In this document: piece by piece, positions 6,243-6,841 of the stretch
How the letters are laid out: every line of letters starts with the position of its first letter
Position numbering within the stretch: position 1 is the first letter of the stretch
Assembly (NCBI GenBank): GCA_002377245.1
Contig: DFPL01000159.1
Span: forward strand, 1-6,841
From: Enterobacteriaceae bacterium UBA3516
Lineage (GTDB): Bacteria; Pseudomonadota; Gammaproteobacteria; Enterobacterales; Enterobacteriaceae
Direction: 5' to 3'
DNA length: 6,841 bases
Made by a program: the position numbers and the translations under genes
The notes under the pieces: generated by a model
What the model saw: the letters and a program-made list of their open reading frames with translations, nothing else
The model's database searches: none
What the model was told of the DNA's origin: nothing

Positions 6243-6737
6243 GTGAAAAAGTGGTTATTAGCTGCAGGTTTCGGTTTAGCAATGGCATCTTCTGCTCAGG
6301 CAGCTGACAAAATTGCTGTGGTAGATATGAACAGCCTGTTCCAACAGGTTGCGCAGACTTCCGGCGTTTCTCAGACAATGAAAAACGAATTCGGTAGTCG
6401 TGCCAGCGAATTGCAGCGTCTGGAAACTGACCTGCAGACCAAAATGCAGCGCTATCAGCGTGACGGTTCTACCATGAAAGCGGCAGATCGTTCCAAACTG
6501 GAAAAAGACATCCAGGCACAACGTCAGTCTCTGGCGCAGAAAGGCCAGGCCTTCGAGCAGGATCAGGCTCGTCGTTCTAACGAAGAACGTGGCAAGCTGA
6601 TGACACGTATTCAGGCTGCAGTGAAGAAAGTGGCTGCGGATCAGAACGTGGACCTGGTTATCCCGGCTAACGCTGCTATCTACAACAGCAGTGACGTTAA
6701 AGACATCACCGCTGATGTACTGAAACAGGTTAAATAA
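6243..6737 (+). CDS. skp: Periplasmic chaperone Skp (OmpH), precursor
   Basis: Homotrimeric periplasmic chaperone that holds unfolded outer-membrane proteins during transit from the Sec translocon to BAM. The precursor is 164 residues; the signal peptide is 1-20 (VKKWLLAAGFGLAMASSAQA, cleavage before ADKIAVVD), leaving 144 mature residues. The core beta segment is near 22-31, the long charged coiled-coil tentacle region is about 36-125, and the C-terminal NSSDVKDITADVLKQVK segment is typical of the family. The GTG start at 6243 is chosen because GAGGAG (6231-6236) lies 6 bases before it and the signal peptide begins there; an upstream in-frame TTG (6171) would add a hydrophilic segment ahead of the signal. 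The middle region is about three residues longer than E. coli Skp as I recall it (161 aa). It follows bamA by 108 bp and precedes lpxD by 3 bp, as in the E. coli operon. Confidence 0.97.
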   Translation: MKKWLLAAGFGLAMASSAQAADKIAVVDMNSLFQQVAQTSGVSQTMKNEFGSRASELQRLETDLQTKMQRYQRDGSTMKAADRSKLEKDIQAQRQSLAQKGQAFEQDQARRSNEERGKLMTRIQAAVKKVAADQNVDLVIPANAAIYNSSDVKDITADVLKQVK

Positions 6738-6740
6738 GTA

Positions 6741-6841
6741 ATGCCTTCAATTCGACTGTCTGATTTAGCTCAACAGTTGGATGCAGAACTACACGGTGAT
6801 GGCGATCTCGTCATCACCGGCGTTGCGTCCATGCAATCTGC
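6741..6841 (+). CDS. lpxD: UDP-3-O-(3-hydroxymyristoyl)glucosamine N-acyltransferase, N-terminal fragment (3' end outside window)
   Basis: Cytoplasmic enzyme that adds the N-linked 3-hydroxyacyl chain in lipid A biosynthesis, the third step after LpxA and LpxC. Only 33 codons plus two bases are present. The start ATG 6741 gives MPSIRLSDLAQQLDAELHGD followed by DLVITGVASMQS, matching the N-terminal uridine-binding domain of LpxD; the left-handed beta-helix repeats lie beyond the window. The start is 3 bp after the skp stop, which suggests cotranscription and perhaps translational coupling; the nearest purine-rich site (AGG, 6727-6729) is inside skp. The identification is firm despite the short length because both sequence and context agree. 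Confidence 0.93.
   Translation, partial: MPSIRLSDLAQQLDAELHGDGDLVITGVASMQS

Noticed and set aside
1..6841. Mobile elements, CRISPR arrays, tRNA/rRNA genes, attachment sites
   Set aside because: No direct-repeat arrays, transposase-like frames, terminal inverted repeats or tRNA-like folds were seen; the gene order is intact core genome.

Overview
This window carries a conserved envelope-biogenesis and isoprenoid gene block of an enterobacterium (Gammaproteobacteria, Enterobacterales), all on the + strand: 3' end of dxr, then uppS (ispU), cdsA, rseP, bamA, skp and the 5' end of lpxD. The order matches the Escherichia coli chromosome as I remember it, and the proteins look close to their E. coli counterparts. 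Differences in BamA loops, the Skp middle region and intergenic DNA suggest a genus other than Escherichia or Salmonella. A plant-associated lineage such as Pectobacteriaceae is possible, but that is a weak guess. Nothing indicates horizontal transfer: there is no mobile element, tRNA, CRISPR array, phage gene or broken gene.

Layout. Bases 1-516 encode the C-terminal 171 residues of DXP reductoisomerase. Bases 517-698 are the longest gap between genes and are structured: an extended -10 sigma70-type promoter (544-572), a small hairpin (587-604) and a clear intrinsic terminator (614-638). The next genes are tightly packed: uppS (699-1457), cdsA (1470-2327, TTG start), rseP (2339-3688). A 31-bp gap leads to bamA (3720-6134). 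A 108-bp gap with two inverted repeats leads to skp (6243-6737, GTG start), and lpxD begins 3 bp after skp at 6741 and runs off the edge. A sequence very like a sigmaE promoter lies inside rseP (2785-2813) and points toward bamA-skp-lpxD.

How the genes work together. Dxr makes MEP for isoprenoid precursors, and UppS polymerises those into undecaprenyl diphosphate, the lipid carrier for peptidoglycan and O-antigen. CdsA makes CDP-diacylglycerol for phospholipids. RseP is the intramembrane protease that completes release of sigmaE during envelope stress. BamA and Skp insert and chaperone outer-membrane proteins, and LpxD acts early in lipid A synthesis. With the candidate promoter, RseP activity would raise expression of the downstream outer-membrane assembly genes.

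The coding content is ordinary core genome and I see no undescribed multi-gene system. The points most worth a second look are the promoter-hairpin-terminator module before uppS, the intragenic sigmaE-like promoter, the odd ribosome-binding-site spacing at bamA, and lineage-specific length changes in BamA loop L6 and in Skp.
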